Positions 61,704 to 64,000 of a stretch of DNA of 64,000 nt are shown in pieces. Position 1 is the first letter of the stretch. The number at the start of each line of letters is the position of its first letter. Under the pieces are notes generated by a model that was not told the DNA's origin, made no database searches, and saw nothing but the letters and a program-made list of their open reading frames with translations. Location: NCBI GenBank assembly GCA_905221605.1, contig CAJNDS010001335.1:1266938-1330937 (forward strand), read 5' to 3'. Made by a program: the position numbers and the translations under genes. The DNA is from Symbiodinium natans (Eukaryota > Sar > Dinophyceae > Suessiales > Symbiodiniaceae).

Positions 61704-61751
61704 ACCGCTCTGGGGGCCTTGTTAGGTTTGGGCGCCAAAACGGCAGACAGG
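61704..61751 (+). CDS. Small exon
   Basis: Acceptor CACTGCTTCTTTAG, donor GACAGG|GTTTAG. Phase 2 reads RSGGLVRFGRQNGRQ; phase 0 reads TALGALLGLGAKTADR. The first follows from 61567. Confidence 0.48.
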
Positions 61752-62021
61752 GTTTAGGGTTTAGGGCTTGGGGTTCCGGGGCCCAGTTCGTAGGGTTGAT
61801 AGGGTTAGAGAAACCTTGTAGTTCTGCGTCTAGACTCTGAACCTTAAGCCCTAAGTCCTCAGCTCTGTCTTTTAGGGGAGACGCTGAACCCTAAACCCTA
61901 CGTCCTAACCACGCCCTAAACCCTAAACCCCCAAACCGTATACCCCCTAAACCCCAAACCCTACACCCTAAACCCCAAACCCCACACCCCAAACCCCAAA
62001 CCTTAACCCTAAACCCTAAAG

Positions 62022-62116
62022 GTCTCGGGTCACTCTACTGGGGCCTGAGCTCGCGACTGGAAGCCTCTCCACCCTTGAGGCCACACGGGCGCATGGGATC
62101 AAGACCCTTTCTTGTG
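62022..62116 (+). CDS. Exon, unknown protein
   Basis: Acceptor ACCCTAAAG at the edge of a CCCTAAA array, donor CTTGTG|GTGAGG, phase 1/1. It reads SRVTLLGPELATGSLSTLEA then TRAHGIKTLSC. Good donor and clear composition. Confidence 0.65.
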
Positions 62117-63020
62117 GTGAGGTTTTTCTGGGGTTTAGGGGTTTAGGGTTTAGGGGTTTAGGGTTTAGGGTTTAGGGTCTGGGTTTAGGGTCTGGGTTTC
62201 TGGGATTATTGGGGTTTAGGGGTTCAAGGGTTCGAAAGGCCTTCAAACGTTGAAAAGGTATTCAAAGGTTCAGGATCTAGGGCCTAGGGTGTGGTTGAAA
62301 AAGTGTTTTAGGACAATCCCGAAACTCCAATCCCTAAACCCGAAGTCTTAAACCCCGAGCCCGAGTCCCTCAACCTAAGCCCTGAATCCCAATCCTCAAC
62401 CCTAACCTATCAGCCACTTACCGGCCTCCTGCTGACCCCAATGTCCAATGTACCTTAGGGTTTAGGGTTTGGGGTTTGAAGGATCACTTTCGGGGTAGCT
62501 GGGCGGGAGAAGGGGGATTGCAAGTTCGGGGAAGTTCGGCCCTACATTTAATAAACCGTACCCCCCCCCCCCGCCCTGTTGTTTTTTTTCAAGCCTGAGC
62601 CATGTTGACAGTTCTCCAAGTTATGTTCCCTTTACCCTGAACCCTATAAACCCTGATCCCTTTGAATTATGAAGCTCCGTAATGCAAAAAGGCACCCTGC
62701 AAGGGACCATAATTCAGGGACTACCCTCCTATACAAACCCTAAACTCTAACCCAAAACTCACAGAGAGAGAGAGAGGGAAATATGAAACTACATATTTTA
62801 AACTGCACATACCTAGTTTCTCAGTTTGTGTGTATACCAATATATATATATAACATATATATATATATGTATAGAGAGAGATGTAGGTATGTTGGCATAT
62901 AGGTACTTTATACGTATGCATACGGATATAGACGGATCGATTTACATGTTTATCGCCATTTACTTCTTGAACCCTAAACCCTAAACCCTAAACCCTAAAC
63001 CCTGCACCCTAAACCCTCCA
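62117..63020. other. Repeats and microsatellites between exons
   Basis: TTTAGGG variants (62130-62220), CCCGAG-type repeats, a possible small exon at 62414-62449 (PLTGLLLTPMSN, donor GTACCT), a C tract, GA and TA microsatellites (62760-62880), then CCCTAAA. Confidence 0.55.
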
Positions 63021-63022
63021 TG

Positions 63023-63102
63023 CAACGATTTTTGGAACTGAGCCCTGCAAGCTGCAGGTGCAGTTCCAGAGTCCCAGCCATGCCGTTCCTGGGCAAAGAG
63101 AT
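63023..63102 (+). CDS. Exon with consensus donor
   Basis: Donor AGAGAT|GTAAGC; acceptor GCAAGCTGCAG at 63057, or an earlier unseen one. The frame reads TIFGTEPCKLQVQFQSPSHA then VPGQRD, phase 0 at the end. It resembles the LxxxNP-type exons. Another frame reads MQRFLELSPASCRCSS to a stop. Confidence 0.58.
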
Positions 63103-63433
63103 GTAAGCCGAAACCCCAAACCCTAAACCCTAGACCCTAAGCCCAAAACCCTAAACCCAGAACCCTAAACCTTAAACCCCAACTGTAAACCCTGAACCCC
63201 GAAAGGGTTTCAGGAGGCGGTTGGTTTCGGCTTGGGGTTTAGAGTTTCGGGCCCCTTTAAGGGCTCCTCAGTGTTTGGTAGGGTTTTGGGGCTGGCTTGC
63301 GCCTGTAGGTTCGGATCCAGGGTGTTAGTGGTGTTGAGATTTGGGGGGTTGAAGGTTTACGGCTTTAGGGCTCAGCCCTTAACTCAAACAAAACTCAACT
63401 AAATCTTGTAGTAGCTCAGGTTCAGGACTTTAG

Positions 63434-63513
63434 ACGCCGTTAGAGCATGCATGGGTTACCTCCAGAAACGGCGCACAGTTGAACGCCAGGAGCTCTCGGA
63501 TTTATACTTCAGG
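63434..63513 (+). CDS. Exon, unknown protein
   Basis: Acceptor GTTCAGGACTTTAG, donor CTTCAGG|GTGCAT, phase 0/2, reading TPLEHAWVTSRNGAQLNARS then SRIYTS. In phase with 63102. The minus-strand frame across it is a shadow. Confidence 0.62.
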
Positions 63514-63649
63514 GTGCATGCAGGCCGTGGGGCATTTGGGGGAATGCCCCCCCCCCCCCTCCCCTCCCCCAATGAGCCCTGATATCGCCCAAGTAAGGGA
63601 GCTTTGGGGGGAGGGGGGGGGGGGAGGGTCCAAGTAAGGTTGTCGATTA

Positions 63650-63735
63650 TTTGCTTAAGAACCCCCAACAAACACAAGTAAGCATCCCTAGTATATATAT
63701 AATATCATATGATACAATATAATATAACATAATAC

Positions 63736-63766
<31 letters not shown>

Positions 63767-63790
63767 GGGGGGGGGGGGGTTCTTAAGCAA
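63650..63790. mobile_element. Foldback with AT-rich loop
   Basis: GCTTAAGAACCCCCAACAA and CCCCCCCTTCTTAAGCAA-type sequence on the other side form short inverted arms around an AT microsatellite and T/G tract. It may be a decayed foldback element. Confidence 0.4.
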
Positions 63791-64000
63791 TTCGTAGTTG
63801 TTGGGCTTATATAAATGCTGTCCCTGAACCCTGAAGCCCAAGGGCACTGGGAAGCGAAAGACCCTCCACTCTAAGCCTCATCCTAAACTCGCAACTGCTG
63901 TAGACCCTAAAAAACCTAAGTCCTAATCGCAAAACCCCAACCCTGAAACCCCTTAGTTAAGCCCTAACCCTAAACCCTAAGCCCCAAGCGCTAAACCGTA

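Overview
The window looks like nuclear DNA of a eukaryote with a TTTAGGG-type telomere repeat. Hundreds of short interstitial TTTAGGG and CCCTAAA arrays lie every few hundred bases in both orientations. Between them are short GC-richer islands that read as exons, mostly on the + strand. There is no bacterial-style gene, operon, rRNA, tRNA or CRISPR array. A dinoflagellate or related alveolate (for example a chromerid) fits best: heptamer repeat, many tiny exons, occasional GC-AG introns, and retroelement remnants of a type I associate with those genomes. A coccidian or another TTTAGGG lineage is not excluded. No organism-specific gene was recognised.

Exon calls rest on three things seen in the sequence: an AG acceptor, a GT (rarely GC) donor such as GTAAG, GTGCG, GTGAG or GTTTAG, and an open frame with protein-like composition. 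Reading phase is written a/b: bases before the first whole codon / bases left over at the end. Many neighbouring exons agree in phase, for example 11436-12219, 19217-19577, 26837-27446, 34984-35427, 36856-38921, 47223-48100, 51323-51777 and 52410-52816. That is the main argument for real, repeatedly spliced genes. Stops at about 599, 2515, 34078, 36593, 45170, 54272 and 56368 suggest several genes or unrecognised introns. Exon borders remain predictions, and GC-rich islands are often open in more than one frame.

The striking point is that the telomere-like repeat appears to be the intron material. Exons tend to have CCCTAAA upstream and TTTAGGG downstream, so the two ends of one intron are complementary and could fold together. 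Several short introns (43-116 nt) are almost nothing but TTTAGGG. The repeat itself supplies a donor (G|GTTTAGGG) and an acceptor (TTTAG|G).

Inserted among these are two larger terminal-inverted-repeat elements (13287-14773 and 21321-23924, the second with an 8-base target duplication), decayed Ty1/copia-type fragments (17395-17709 and 25065-25380), at least six families of small foldback elements, and microsatellites and homopolymer runs.

Protein function is unknown throughout. Some exons share a loose pattern of a short beta-strand-like stretch ending in Leu-x-(Asn/Ser)-Pro, some are Cys-rich, one pair looks membrane-spanning (55048-55336), and several are basic. This suggests large extracellular or membrane proteins in part of the window, but that is inference.
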